Below are positions 1 through 9,854 of a stretch of DNA of 33,190 nucleotides, piece after piece. Source of the DNA: Mikrocytos mackini (Eukaryota; Endomyxa; Ascetosporea; Mikrocytida; Mikrocytiidae); the NCBI GenBank assembly GCA_030180075.1, contig JASNJN010000048.1, positions 1 through 33,190 of the forward strand, written 5' to 3'. The notes under the pieces are model-generated. The model was not told where the DNA came from, ran no database searches, and worked only from the letters and a program-made list of their open reading frames with translations. Each line of letters opens with the position of its first letter. Position 1 is the stretch's first letter. A program made the translations under genes and the position numbers.

Positions 1-1399
1 ATAATACATAAAATTTTAAATTATGAAAATCTTTATTTTACAAGATTAAACAAAATTACAATCAAAATTTTTATTATCAACAAATTTTAAAGAAAAAAAT
101 CGTGCTGTTAGTAGGTTCTTTAAAAAAATAATTTTTTATAAAGGGATTTTTGAAAATATAAAAATTTGAATATATGTAACTTTTAAAAATACAAAAAATT
201 TCCATTTACACTTTCTTATAATATGGAGAAATTTTTGTGTATTTTTTAAAAAGTTATTTTTATGTACATGTTAAAATTTTAAATTTCAATTTTATAGAGT
301 ATAAAGCATTTAAAACCAATCTAAACATCATAATAGTTGAATACACTATTAATACACATTTACAAAAAATGACGTAGTTCGGTTTAGATTTACAACTTTT
401 TTGTAAATATTTACTTTTATTTTTTAGTTTTTATTTGTTTAAACGTCAATAGAATGCTTACCAGCCTTTCTTTGTGCTTTGTATATCTGCCCCTGTGTTC
501 CTAGTTTACAGGTGCAGTCGGCTGGCCTTACAGCGGCGTCTTCCGCTTCTCCTAGGCGGGAATAGTGAGTTGTAAAGAAAATAGGAGTTGTCCAGGCTCC
601 TAAGTAATAGGACAATGTTGGAAATCCCTTTACGCATCCCCAGATCAATATAACACAAGTGTTACTCCCTGGAGGTTTATATCGGGAATTTCCATTTTTC
701 AAAAGTTAAATTTTCAAAACTAAAGTTTTTGTTTACGACCAGGGGCGAGGTCAATACAAATAAAATTCAACAGGTTTGTTTATTATATGTTAATATCACG
801 TTTGTAAGTTTTTATTTTCGATTTTAATGAGGTTGGAAATTTTGCATTTTGGTCAAATTTAAATTTTGGTCACAGTCAGTACATAATAAAACACATTGTT
901 ATCAATATATAGGATGGTATTTCAATGTTTTAAAATTCATATTTACTTTTTGAAACAAATTATGTGATATTCAAGGAAATATTTTTATTTGAACTTGTCA
1001 ATAACCCATAAAAACCGACCAAACTTAGAGCGACTAAAGCTACAAAACGACCAATCCATCGATGTTTACTGTAGTCGATAAACTATCTAGATATACAGTC
1101 GATTTTGTTTCTAGCATTATAGAGTTATTCTCCTGGTGCTCCTTTTGTACTGGGTTAACTTTTTATAAGACCAAAATTTCATCCCCATAACAAACCAGTC
1201 TTTCTCAGAATCGTCCATTGTGTTAGAATTAATTTTTTTTAAGTTACCATATATCACTGCAAACACAACTACACTTTACAAAGCACAGAACTTTAAATTT
1301 TCGCAATTGAAACAGAAATCAACATATTCCTTTGGCAGGAACTCAAACAGCTAGGCGAATAGCCCAAATAAGAAACCTTCATAATACTTTGGTTGGGAT
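1..1399. other. AT-rich intergenic region with one GC-richer block
   Basis: I see no gene here. Most of it is A/T-rich with stops in all frames. An imperfect inverted repeat lies at about 176-257. A distinctly GC-richer block at about 445-690 carries an 87-codon minus-strand frame (439-702) with no recognisable domain. In composition it resembles the GC-rich repeats at 2830 and 4174, so it is more likely a transposon remnant than a gene. Confidence 0.4.
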
Positions 1400-2579
1400 T
1401 AGTGTTTTTTCGGGAGTGAGTAAACGGGATTCCCGGGATTATATCAATAATTGATAGAAATTTTATTTTGTCAGCTTTTTGAGCTCAGTATCAATAAGAG
1501 TTTCAATTTTTCTCGGGTTCAAATTTATCATAAATTAAGAAATAGATTTTAAGCCATAAATCCTGGGAAATAAGGAGTATTCTCGAGAAATTTTGATATA
1601 AAGGGCCAGTTTCTGGGAGTTGGAAACTTAAATGTCAATAATGAAATACTAAGAATTTATATCACCGGAATTTAACTATAATAATTTGATTGAAATATCT
1701 TAAAGATTAAAACAAGGAAAATTCTATTAGGATTAAAATTTATATTTAAAAATGGTTTCTAGTGAAGAAATCTGAATTTAGTCAAATCTAGATAAAATTT
1801 ATAAATTCTATAAATAATTTTAATTTTATGAATTAAATTTTGAAATTTATTTTAAGAATCGATAATTGATACTTAAATTGTAAGAAACTAACTAACAAAT
1901 GTGAAAGTCTAGATGAGATTGAACTTTTCTTTATCAGTCACTGTGCTTAATTTAATTCTTTATGGAATTAAACACCATGGTGAAAACATTATGCAGATGT
2001 TTGATCGATCCCGATGTACACGATCCTAACTAATGTGTTAGATTTCCTAACTATTTTGGACTTCATTGGGATTTCATGGTATCAAAAAATTTCTTGACAT
2101 GAAATTTCCTTTTCTAAAATACCCCCAATTGGCTTTTTCTGTTGTTTAATTTATATCAAATAAAATAAGGTTCTTATTTTGAAAATAAAGCACTGGTATT
2201 CAAAATAATGAGCTCCAAAATTTTCGAAATTTCCTACTGTATAGTCTCGCAAACACATTAATCCTACGTTTTTAGTTGTTTACTGTATAGTTTGCGAACG
2301 GCGCACTTTACACTCGATTTAGTAAAAGAATTTCAACCTGATGTTTTGTTCCGCGATAAAGTTTTAAGAACCTTATAATTTAACTATTTTTTAACCATAT
2401 CAAAGTTGCACGAATCTAAAACAACGTGGTAATTTATTGTACCTGGTATTTACATATAGTTTATTTATAGCATTATTTATCAAGTCATATTCCCGGGAAT
2501 GTCATTAATTCCCGGGAATGATTTTGTGTACGGGATTCCCGGGAATACGGGAGTCTCGTTCCCGATTAAAAAAACACTA
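1400..2579. mobile_element. probable non-autonomous hAT-like element with CCCGGG-rich ends
   Basis: The left end reads TAGTGTTTTTTCGGGAG and the right end, reverse-complemented, reads TAGTGTTTTTTTAATCGGGA. Both ends carry clustered copies of the palindrome ATTCCCGGGAAT or close variants (about 1430, then three within 2490-2550). The flanking octamers are GTTGGGAT (1392-1399) and GTTTTAAT (2580-2587), matching at 5 of 8 positions, as an old 8-bp hAT target duplication might. No transposase frame is visible inside. The boundaries are inferred from the inverted ends; chance similarity of poly-T termini is the main alternative. Confidence 0.45.
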
Positions 2580-2829
2580 GTTTTAATACATTGATACGTG
2601 TGTTTATTGAGGGTACGAGTGCCCTCAGCCACAAAATCATTTACTATTAATAATTTACCATTTTTATTTATTTTTAAAAATAAAAGAAGCTAGAATGTTT
2701 ATTTTTTATTCATAATAAATTATTTTAACCTAAATATTGTGCTTATTATTCTATCTATCGACATTAACACTATTTTGGAATTTCAATAAATTTGTGTTTC
2801 ATCATATACTATCCTATTTATAATACATG
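2580..2829. other. AT-rich spacer
   Basis: A/T-rich sequence between the element at 1400-2579 and the GC-rich repeat. I see no gene or defined repeat in it. Confidence 0.4.
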
Positions 2830-3200
2830 TTTTAAAATTTTCCCTGGGTATCGCTGCAGAGTGCAACATGAGCCCAGGATGGAGGCGAAGAGCCCAAGGT
2901 TGCAACAACTAGCTCATCAAGGTCTCCATATTCCTCCCGGCCTTCAAAACTCCCTTAACCCAACCTCTGCCTGGTCCCCTATTAGGAAGATAATAAAGCC
3001 AGATGGGAACCATATTGATCTGTCCCGTAGTTACCGCTTTAACGCGGGGTCGCAAGGCCCATAATAAAAAGACGGGTCCCGAATCAATTCATGATTCCCT
3101 GGCCACAGGACCGGCAAACCGCCCAAAGGGAAGGTGAACCATGAATACCAGTTCTCAACGAGAAGGTGGGATAACTTTGCGACAACCCCTTGGGCTCATC
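2830..3200 (+). repeat. GC-rich dispersed repeat, copy A
   Basis: This block is clearly similar along its length to 4174-4542 on the same strand. Shared blocks include CTGGGTATCGCTGCAGAGTG, AATCAATTCATGATTCCCTG and CCGCCCAAAGGGAAGGTGAA. Copy A stops where the small inverted-repeat element at 3203 begins. A 90-codon frame over it (2792-3064) is not conserved in copy B, so it is not a gene. GC-rich untranslated sequence of a non-LTR retrotransposon, or a SINE-like unit, is the most likely nature. No family can be named from sequence alone. Confidence 0.6.
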
Positions 3201-3202
3201 AC

Positions 3203-3648
3203 TAGGGCTCCCAAAAAGCAATTTTTTCAAAATTGCATATGATTATTAATACGTCATTTTAACGCTCTAGAACGATTTTCAGATCCCGTAGAGCCATTGG
3301 TAGCGTTTTTTAAAAGCAATAAAAGGCAATAAAGCAATTTTGGGCAATTTTTAGGAAAATTGACTAAAATAACAGCAATTTGGCGTAATAAATGGAATTA
3401 TTTGAGTTGTTAATCTGGCAAAATACAAATAAAAATTTTTGACGAAAAATTCAAAAATTAANNTCANCNTATTTATCATTAACGTATATTTGAAATCGTT
3501 ATTAATATATAATCAGATTTATTTTGTCATTTCAGGTTATTTTCAGAAGGAATTTCCCCAAATTTATAATAAATAACTGGATTTTTGTCGTTTTAGAGGA
3601 AATTTGCGCAAATAATGCATGTTTTTAGAGAAATTTCTGGGAGCCCTA
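3203..3648. mobile_element. MITE with TAGGGCTCCCA inverted ends
   Basis: The ends are exact inverted repeats: TAGGGCTCCCA at 3203-3213 and TGGGAGCCCTA at 3638-3648. The interior is A/T-rich, has no coding frame and contains several N bases (3462, 3463, 3467, 3469). The terminus looks hAT-like, but the flanking octamers match at only 4 of 8 positions, so a target duplication is not established. It abuts the end of GC-rich copy A. Confidence 0.6.
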
Positions 3649-3714
3649 GTAATAATCTATAGGATTAGTTGGCCGCTTCGATAATTCTTATTAATTTCGA
3701 TGATTCGTCTAGTT

Positions 3715-4054
3715 TAGGGTTACCATTTCCAGGAATGGATTTTCCGATAACCAGGAAACTACATTTAGGTTTCCCAAAAAATACCGAAACAAAAAGCCGG
3801 GAATACAAATTAGGAAAACAAGACGTAAATTCCCATAATATTGACTTTGATGATAATATACAACAATAAACATTCAGTTAGCCCGAACAAAATAGATTTT
3901 CTGATAACTAATACGAACAAATTTCGATTTTAACATTTTCCAAAATTCACTTATTTAAATTTGAATAAATTGTAGTGAAAAAATCATTTCTCGATTCTCG
4001 GGAAATAAAGAAATGGATTCCCGTTTCCCATTTCCAGGGAAATTGGAAACTCTA
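3715..4054. mobile_element. hAT-type MITE with TAGRGTTWCC ends and near-perfect 8-bp target duplication
   Basis: The left end TAGGGTTACCATTTCCAGG pairs with the reverse complement of the right end, TAGAGTTTCCAATTTCCC. The flanks are GTCTAGTT (3707-3714) and ATCTAGTT (4055-4062), identical at 7 of 8 positions, which fits the 8-bp duplication typical of the hAT superfamily. There is no transposase. The right terminus shares TAGAGTTTCCAATT with both outer ends of the palindrome at 18176-18989, suggesting one family. Confidence 0.7.
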
Positions 4055-4173
4055 ATCTAGTTATATACTTCGAGGAAGTCAATAGACATAATGTTAGGAG
4101 TCGCATGTTTTATGGTCCTACAAGTGTTCACAACAATTTCATTTATATGATGATCTATAAAAAAATTTTTTAA

Positions 4174-4843
4174 TTTTAAAATTTTTCCTGGGTATCGCTG
4201 CAGAGTGCAACACGAGCCCAGGATGGAGGTGAAGAGTCCGAGGTCGCAACAACTAGCGCGACAAGGGCTCCACATTCCTCCCGGCCTTCGAAACGGCCTA
4301 TAACCCAACCCCCGTCTGGTCCCCTATTAGGGAGACAATAAAGTCAGATGGGGAACCAAGTTGGTCTGTCCCGTCATTAACGCTTTAAAACGGGGCCGCA
4401 AGGCAAAAAAAAGACAGGTCTGGAATCAATTCATGATTCCCTGTCCACAGGCCCGGTATACCGCCCAAAGGGAAGGTGAATCATGAATACCAGCTCTCAA
4501 TGAGAATGTGGTCGAACTTTGCGTCAACCCTGTAGGCTCAACGCATAGACCAAAACTAGGTCTCCAATTTATATCGCCACTAGCGATGAAACGGAGTGGT
4601 ATCGTTAGATATCACAGCGACCTGGTAATACCCAGTAACCTGGCTAGCCACATACACGCCGAACCCCAGTGAATGGAGTAGTAAGTGAAAATAAGTGGTT
4701 TTGACTGGGTTATAATAGAGTCTGAAAAACGCCCTGGGGATAAACAAAGTGAATCACCAAGTTGGGCCGGAATCCATTGGTTTCACAAGGAAGGGCTGAA
4801 GTGGCCAAGCGATAGTGCCTTAATTAATAATAATTAATTATAG
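4174..4843 (+). repeat. GC-rich dispersed repeat, copy B, with TAA-rich tail
   Basis: Positions 4174-4542 match copy A (2830-3200). Copy B then continues for about 300 bp of GC-rich, non-coding-looking sequence and ends in a TAATTAATAATAATTAATTA tail (about 4820-4843). A simple A/T-rich tail is typical of the 3' end of non-LTR retrotransposons and SINEs, which suggests this is the untranslated end of such an element. The hAT MITE at 4852 is inserted just beyond the tail. No reverse transcriptase is present here. Confidence 0.55.
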
Positions 4844-4851
4844 GTTTAAAA

Positions 4852-5219
4852 CAGACATGAGCGTACCCGACCCGATCGGGTCGGGTTCGGGCGGAAGAAG
4901 GTCCAAAAATCACCAAAAATTCTCAACAAATCACGAAAGACCAAAATTGTCAATAATATCACCTTTTAAACTTACTAAACTTACTAAATCTATTCAGAGA
5001 TTTAGATAAGTGAAATATACTATATTCGGAGGGATAATTCTATTTGGTTCTAATCAAAAAGTTGATTTACCAACTTTTATAACACTATTTTGATCAATAA
5101 TTTTCAAAAATTCAAAAAATTTACTACCAAAATGATTTTCATTTTCGACCCGAGCCCGCCCGACCCGTTTCGGGTCGGTTCGGGTCGGGTCCGGAAATCA
5201 TCGAAAATGCTCATGTCTG
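4852..5219. mobile_element. hAT MITE, CAGACATGAG family, copy 1, perfect 8-bp target duplication
   Basis: The terminal inverted repeats are CAGACATGAGC and GCTCATGTCTG. Subterminal GC-rich blocks repeat the motif CCGACCCG/CGGGTCGGGT at both ends around an A/T-rich core. The flanks are a perfect direct repeat, GTTTAAAA at 4844-4851 and 5220-5227, the 8-bp duplication expected of hAT transposition. No coding capacity. Copy 2 of the family is at 28001-28305. Confidence 0.88.
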
Positions 5220-5400
5220 GTTTAAAATCATCACTCGATGATGTGTACACATAACCGCGCCTCCTACTAAGAAGTACGCGTTGTTTCTAAACCACAATTT
5301 CTAATGCGAAAGTGAACAATTTACAACATCTTTTCAGAATGGTAATGGATCTCAAGTTCTTTGACGTAGTTTTCTTAATAGACATATTATAAAAATGAAC

Positions 5401-6035
5401 TGCCCCCACATATGTATGGTTACAAATGTAGTTGCCTCATTTTACAAGTTCTGCCGCAAAATCTTGTGTGTGCCTCATTTGTACTGTGGCCTCACAATAA
5501 AAAATTTTTAATGGATTACAAGGGTTAAAAATATGAAAATAATACTTCTCGGAGTGCAGTAGAGTTTAAATCGGTATGTTTTAAATTTTACTTGTTCTAT
5601 AAGTCTGGTTAATCTATAAAACCTCACTATTTTTGGGTGAAGAACCGATTTTTTCAAAATGTTGAAATGAGACATATAATTTATTTTAAACGTTGTATTC
5701 AGCAATCTGAGCAATATTTGTTTGAGAAACTTGTCTATGAAAACTCCGATTTTGATATTTATTCTACGTTACATATATAAAATGAATTTCACAAAATGTT
5801 CATTACACAACACATAAATTTATTTTATATTACTTTGAAAATGTTTATGGCTAGTTGTAGGATATAGATAATATATTAAAGAAATAAAATTTTAAAGATG
5901 TTGGGGGTATTTTTCATTCGTATGAGGCATACACAAGATTTTGAGGCATATACACATTTCTGAGGCAATTTACACACTTTTGAGGCAATTTCACACTTTT
6001 TGAGGCAAATTCAATTGTAGCCCATATGTATGGGA
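5401..6035. mobile_element. non-autonomous element with tandem GCCTCA repeats at both ends, copy 1
   Basis: The two ends are imperfect inverted repeats (around CATATGTATGG...TACAA...TTGCCTCA). Each carries a small tandem array: three GCCTCA at 5430-5500, and five TGAGGC spaced about 16-20 bp at 5925-6010. Positions 5660-6023 recur in inverted orientation at 32843-33190, which establishes it as a dispersed repeat. A 68-codon frame at 5508-5714 has no recognisable content and is not conserved as coding sequence. Outer limits are approximate and the transposon class is unknown. Confidence 0.6.
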
Positions 6036-6447
6036 TCATAAACACTTATTTGAATAAAGTTTGGGAAATAAATAATTGAAATATTTTCTCAGGATTCTCG
6101 ACTATATTTTGATGAAATTTAAGTAAGGTTTGACAAATTGAGCTTTTAATCAATATTTTATACGATCATGGCCTGAGTTAAAATGTAAAATATTTTAAAT
6201 TTTTTTGGAATTATTGGTTTACTTGCAAAGTTTTCCTATATATTTTATCATTTTGAGCTTATTTAACTTTGTTTATGAGGATATTTTTGTGATTATTAAC
6301 CTTGAAAATTAACCATTTGGATTAGGAAAATATTTAACTCGCTCATAGTTATACATTTCCATTTTTCATCTGAATTTATTCTAATAAATACTTTTTTTTC
6401 CAACCAATTTAATAAACAAGTAATTCTAATCTGAACTAATATCTTAT
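6036..6447. other. AT-rich spacer downstream of the bromodomain gene
   Basis: A/T-rich sequence lying 3' of the minus-strand bromodomain gene, with stops in all frames. I see no gene, repeat or clear terminator. Confidence 0.4.
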
Positions 6448-7638
6448 TTAGTGAAAATCCAAATCACCATCATCTTCACTCCCTGTAAAAAAAGTCTCCG
6501 CCACCACTTGTTCATTATTTAAATCATCCTCTCCATTATTTATATTTTTGTCATCATCCAAAAATTCTGTTTTAGTTTCTTTTACAACGTCTTTTGTCCT
6601 CAAATACAACCCTTCTTCAATTTCCTTTTCTATTTCTTCGAACACTGAAACCTTTAAATGTTTAACTTGTTCCGATACAACTTTATCCAAAAAGTTTTCT
6701 AAATTATACTCATCGAATTTTACATGCATTTCCTTTTGTTTTTCCGCGTTCAATTTAAAGAAGTTTTCACTTAACGCTTGTCCTCTATGAACCAGCGAGT
6801 CCAAACCATCCTTATCCATTATATCGATGAATGTAGCGTCATTGTATTTCTTTTCTTCATCTTGAGGTTGTACTTTTGCCTTTTTAACGCTCCCGGATCG
6901 TGGTGTTTTGTTTGTATTTGTATTTTTATTTGCACTTTTGTTTGTTGTAATTGTGTTAAGCTTAGGTTTACTCTTTTTTGGTTTCACAGGTTTAGCTTTA
7001 CTTTCCTTTATAACGTCATCCGAAATATTACTCAAAGTGTCTCCGTTTCTTAGTAAACTCAAGTTCTTTGTGAACTTACTCTTTATCCACTCCATAGATA
7101 CAGCTATTTGAGACCTATCGCCGTTGTACTTGCGCGCGTTTTCCCACACCAAGTCGATGTCTTTGAGCATTGGATTGTCGTCCGCCCAGACCTCCGCTGA
7201 GTTGGTCTTGCTGGAAAAGAACGGAGTGTAGACGCCGCAGATGAGGTTGTTGTAGACGGTGCTTAAGTCCATGGGCTGGGTTACAATAGTGTAGTAGTCC
7301 GGAATTCCGAACTCGTAGGTGTTGACTTGCTTGGAGAAGGTCTTGTTGGCGTCGGCGCTGATGAGTTTGGTTAGCAATATGATTGCCTCTCGCAAATAGT
7401 CGTTGTCGAACATCTCGATGATGTACTCGGGCACATTACTAGAAAATTCCTTCTTTACAATGAATGGGGACAGCTTGGAGTGGAGTTTCGTGATGTAAGC
7501 GTTTTTGAACTCTTCAAGTTGAAGTTCTTTCGATATCTTCTCTCTGTTTAGCCGAAATAGCTCCCTGCGTATTAAATCGAGTGGCGAAATGTCGGGGGCT
7601 GATTTAGAAGCAGGTTGTGTTTTTGAGTTTTTTTCCAT
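6448..7638 (-). CDS. bromodomain protein
   Basis: Likely a chromatin reader that binds acetyl-lysine on histones, in the nucleus. In the 396-residue product the bromodomain covers about residues 80-195. The ZA-loop signature is IPDYYTIVTQPMDLSTVYNN (PMDL at 122-125). The second helix pair carries DIDLVWENARKYN, in which Asn172 (after Tyr171) occupies the conserved acetyl-lysine-binding position. A Lys/Pro/Ser/Thr-rich linker with clusters such as KPVKPKKSKPK follows (possible nuclear signal), then a charged, partly helical segment and an acidic C-terminus. The first ATG in frame is at 7638; a TTG start at 7656 would add six residues and is less likely. A single bromodomain excludes a standard tandem BET architecture, so the exact orthologue (Bdf1-, Gcn5-complex- or RSC-type) is open. 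It is transcribed divergently from the gene at 7835. Confidence 0.87.
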   Translation of the reverse strand: MEKNSKTQPASKSAPDISPLDLIRRELFRLNREKISKELQLEEFKNAYITKLHSKLSPFIVKKEFSSNVPEYIIEMFDNDYLREAIILLTKLISADANKTFSKQVNTYEFGIPDYYTIVTQPMDLSTVYNNLICGVYTPFFSSKTNSAEVWADDNPMLKDIDLVWENARKYNGDRSQIAVSMEWIKSKFTKNLSLLRNGDTLSNISDDVIKESKAKPVKPKKSKPKLNTITTNKSANKNTNTNKTPRSGSVKKAKVQPQDEEKKYNDATFIDIMDKDGLDSLVHRGQALSENFFKLNAEKQKEMHVKFDEYNLENFLDKVVSEQVKHLKVSVFEEIEKEIEEGLYLRTKDVVKETKTEFLDDDKNINNGEDDLNNEQVVAETFFTGSEDDGDLDFH

Positions 7639-7834
7639 AATTTCTATAGTTGGCAACGAATATGGTCAATAGTTGACACAGTAATATATATTATTGCAAA
7701 AGCATGCCTGTTCATTTAAACACTCACCGTATGTTTGATTGAAAATTTTCACCATATGAGCAAATCAAGGCCAATATCGAAGTTATAGTGTTTAGGATCA
7801 GCAAACAGTTCGTTGCTTTCATTTTAAAGAGGCT
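7639..7834. promoter_or_regulatory. shared divergent intergenic region
   Basis: These 196 bp separate the start codons of the minus-strand bromodomain gene and the plus-strand gene at 7835, so they should hold both promoters. The run ATTTTAAAGAGGCT directly precedes the plus-strand ATG. No defined factor site is recognisable. Confidence 0.4.
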
Positions 7835-8257
7835 ATGGATAATTTGGTAGAAAATCTAAAACAACTTCAAAATAATACAGAACGCCATAAAAAGATTATC
7901 GTTCTCACATGCCCACACTTCAATGAGAAATTAACAGATAGGACAATTTTTGAGTTGTACAAACACCTTGGTTATAATTTTGCTCAGAATATCGAATTCA
8001 TATCCATACATTGCACTTTTAGAAGTGACAACTACGAATTATCCAACTCAAGTTACAAAGACAAAGAACATATCTCCAAAGAAAGAGCAAATGTAATTTA
8101 TTTGCTCAAAATTTACACGGAATACCTTTCATCCGGAGAAATAGACACCGAGTTAATTTTATATAGGCCTTCCCATTGCTTCCCTCCAAGCCAAGCTTTT
8201 CAAATTTTAATAAAATCTCTTGATTTTTCACGTAATATTTTAGTTATAAATAATTAA
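7835..8257 (+). CDS. hypothetical protein, 140 aa
   Basis: I do not recognise this protein. It begins with a short amphipathic Asn/Gln-rich helix, then a hydrophobic strand-like stretch KKIIVLTCPHF near residues 19-29, a mixed helical middle, and a final hydrophobic segment ending ILVINN. The alternation of strands and helices suggests a small alpha/beta fold. No catalytic motif, signal peptide or membrane segment is visible. The ATG is the first in frame. Its stop overlaps the stop of the convergent 520-residue gene by 4 nt (8254-8257). The clean frame and packing support a real gene. Confidence 0.65.
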   Translation: MDNLVENLKQLQNNTERHKKIIVLTCPHFNEKLTDRTIFELYKHLGYNFAQNIEFISIHCTFRSDNYELSNSSYKDKEHISKERANVIYLLKIYTEYLSSGEIDTELILYRPSHCFPPSQAFQILIKSLDFSRNILVINN

Positions 8258-9816
8258 TAAGTTTCTATTTCTTTAACGTTCTTTTTCAATGTATCGTAAA
8301 TAAATATTCCTTTTGAGCCTTTATTATTAAGAACCACATATTCTTTCTCATCTTCCATCTCTGAATGCAACCCTTTAATAAACTCATACGTTTTCTTTAT
8401 TTTCCCAAATACATCCCATTTCTCTGCACACACTTTTATTTCCGAAGTACTCATTACTTTCTCATAAATAACATTATGATTAAAGTTATTGTTTGGCGCT
8501 CTCCTTTTCGCGAACGCAACACAAAGCTCTCTGCCTCCCATAAGCACCAGTTCAGTAATAGCTCTAGCAAAAAAGAATTTGTTGTTTTCAAGTTCGTTAC
8601 TAAAAATGGAATTAAACTGTTGTTTCTGTAAATTGTCAAAGTCTCCCTTTTTGTTCTCTAAAAGCACAACGACTTTAATTGGGAAGTTCTTTCTCTTTCC
8701 GTCTATAATGTTAACAGATTCTATTTTGAAGTCCTGTCCTTTACAGTTAAAAGAAGTTATATTGGTTTCTGACTTCCTGCAAGTGTGGGATTTGTAGTTT
8801 GTTGCTACGTAACTTGTTTCGAACGATTTAGCTAACAGTGAATCTACTTCTTCACTTGTAGCCTGTTGTAAATCATCCCCTGTTTGATCGAATATTATTT
8901 TTGTTTTGAGTTGTTCGTATGAAACGAAGTCTCTTGGAATGTCATAGGAATTGTTTTCTGAGTTCTTTTGTAGAAGTTGGAAAATAGAAAGGTAGCTCAA
9001 AGTGAATGACTTAGTAGTTTTCTTGAGAGATAAATAAAATGGAGCTATAGCGAAATCTGCACAAACTAAAAAAGCAAAGTCTCTAGCTGTACAATGTAAT
9101 GCGTTTGTATTTATTTCTTTTGAGTGAGAGAAATCTGTGAGACATTCTAACTGTTTGAAATCGTCTAACTGTCGTAATTTGTTTATGTCTGTAGAACACT
9201 CAAAGTAGTTCCTCAGTGGGTGTGATCGAATGTTTAAATGGGAAAAAATGGGCTTGAAATTGTTAAGGGACTCGGCCGGCTTCAAAACAGAAACGGAGAA
9301 TTCGGAAAAGAAGTCAGATAAAGCGATAGACTTTGATTTCGAGACTTCTTTGAAAACTTCGAGTAGTAAAGTCCAGTTTGGGTCTGTATTCAAATGACTT
9401 TTTAAAGTACGCAGCTTGTAATTCGCCTGGTGCATTTTGGCTTTGTCCTCGTACATGTACTTCTTAGCTTTTTCTTTATAAATTGTCCATTTATTTCTTC
9501 GAGCAACGTTTTTGTTTTTGTTGCTTGATGGAGGTTGAGATTTTGGTAGCGAACTTTGAGGTGTTAATGATGTAGTCAATTTAGTATCTTTAGAAATCCT
9601 AGATTTTACTAGGCTTATGGTTAGAGGTTCAGTGCCTTTGGAAGCACTTTTCTTGAGACGTTGAATTAGATCGTTGACTTTTTCGTTTTTGGTGAGATGG
9701 ATAGAAACATCGGACAGAAAACTTCGTGCCGCTGGGAAAGTTTTGGTTGGATCTTTATCGAACCCTTCAATAAGAAACGGTGAGTCTTTCAATAGGTTGA
9801 GATATTTGTCTTTCAT
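8254..9816 (-). CDS. hypothetical protein, 520 aa, basic N-terminal third
   Basis: Function not recognised. The first 110 residues are Ser/Thr/Pro/Lys-rich and probably disordered. Residues about 105-145 form a strongly basic, likely helical stretch (NVARRNKWTIYKEKAKKYMY). The remainder alternates hydrophobic and polar segments and looks globular, with scattered Cys but no regular zinc-binding spacing, no signal peptide and no clear membrane helix. The start ATG at 9816 follows A/T-rich sequence containing AAATTTTTCAAATT. It lies 38 nt downstream of the 366-residue gene on the same strand, which suggests adjacent compact genes rather than an operon. A nuclear or RNA-associated role would be a guess based only on the basic helix. 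Confidence 0.7.
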   Translation of the reverse strand: MKDKYLNLLKDSPFLIEGFDKDPTKTFPAARSFLSDVSIHLTKNEKVNDLIQRLKKSASKGTEPLTISLVKSRISKDTKLTTSLTPQSSLPKSQPPSSNKNKNVARRNKWTIYKEKAKKYMYEDKAKMHQANYKLRTLKSHLNTDPNWTLLLEVFKEVSKSKSIALSDFFSEFSVSVLKPAESLNNFKPIFSHLNIRSHPLRNYFECSTDINKLRQLDDFKQLECLTDFSHSKEINTNALHCTARDFAFLVCADFAIAPFYLSLKKTTKSFTLSYLSIFQLLQKNSENNSYDIPRDFVSYEQLKTKIIFDQTGDDLQQATSEEVDSLLAKSFETSYVATNYKSHTCRKSETNITSFNCKGQDFKIESVNIIDGKRKNFPIKVVVLLENKKGDFDNLQKQQFNSIFSNELENNKFFFARAITELVLMGGRELCVAFAKRRAPNNNFNHNVIYEKVMSTSEIKVCAEKWDVFGKIKKTYEFIKGLHSEMEDEKEYVVLNNKGSKGIFIYDTLKKNVKEIETY

Positions 9817-9854
9817 AATTTGAAAAATTTAATTTTTGGAATTTCAATTATCAT

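Noticed and set aside
439-702. 87-codon minus-strand frame as a gene
   Set aside because: No recognisable domain or leader; it is a GC-rich patch in a transposon-rich desert and more likely repeat-derived.
3669-3869. 66-codon plus-strand frame
   Set aside because: It crosses the border of the hAT-type MITE at 3715 and starts at a non-ATG codon.
4790-4815. tRNA-like A-box (GTGGCCAAGCG) near the end of GC-rich repeat copy B
   Set aside because: No B box or cloverleaf follows, and it sits at the 3' end of the repeat where a pol III promoter would not help.
7639-7656. Longer bromodomain protein starting at 7656
   Set aside because: That codon is TTG; the first ATG is at 7638 and no domain sequence is lost.
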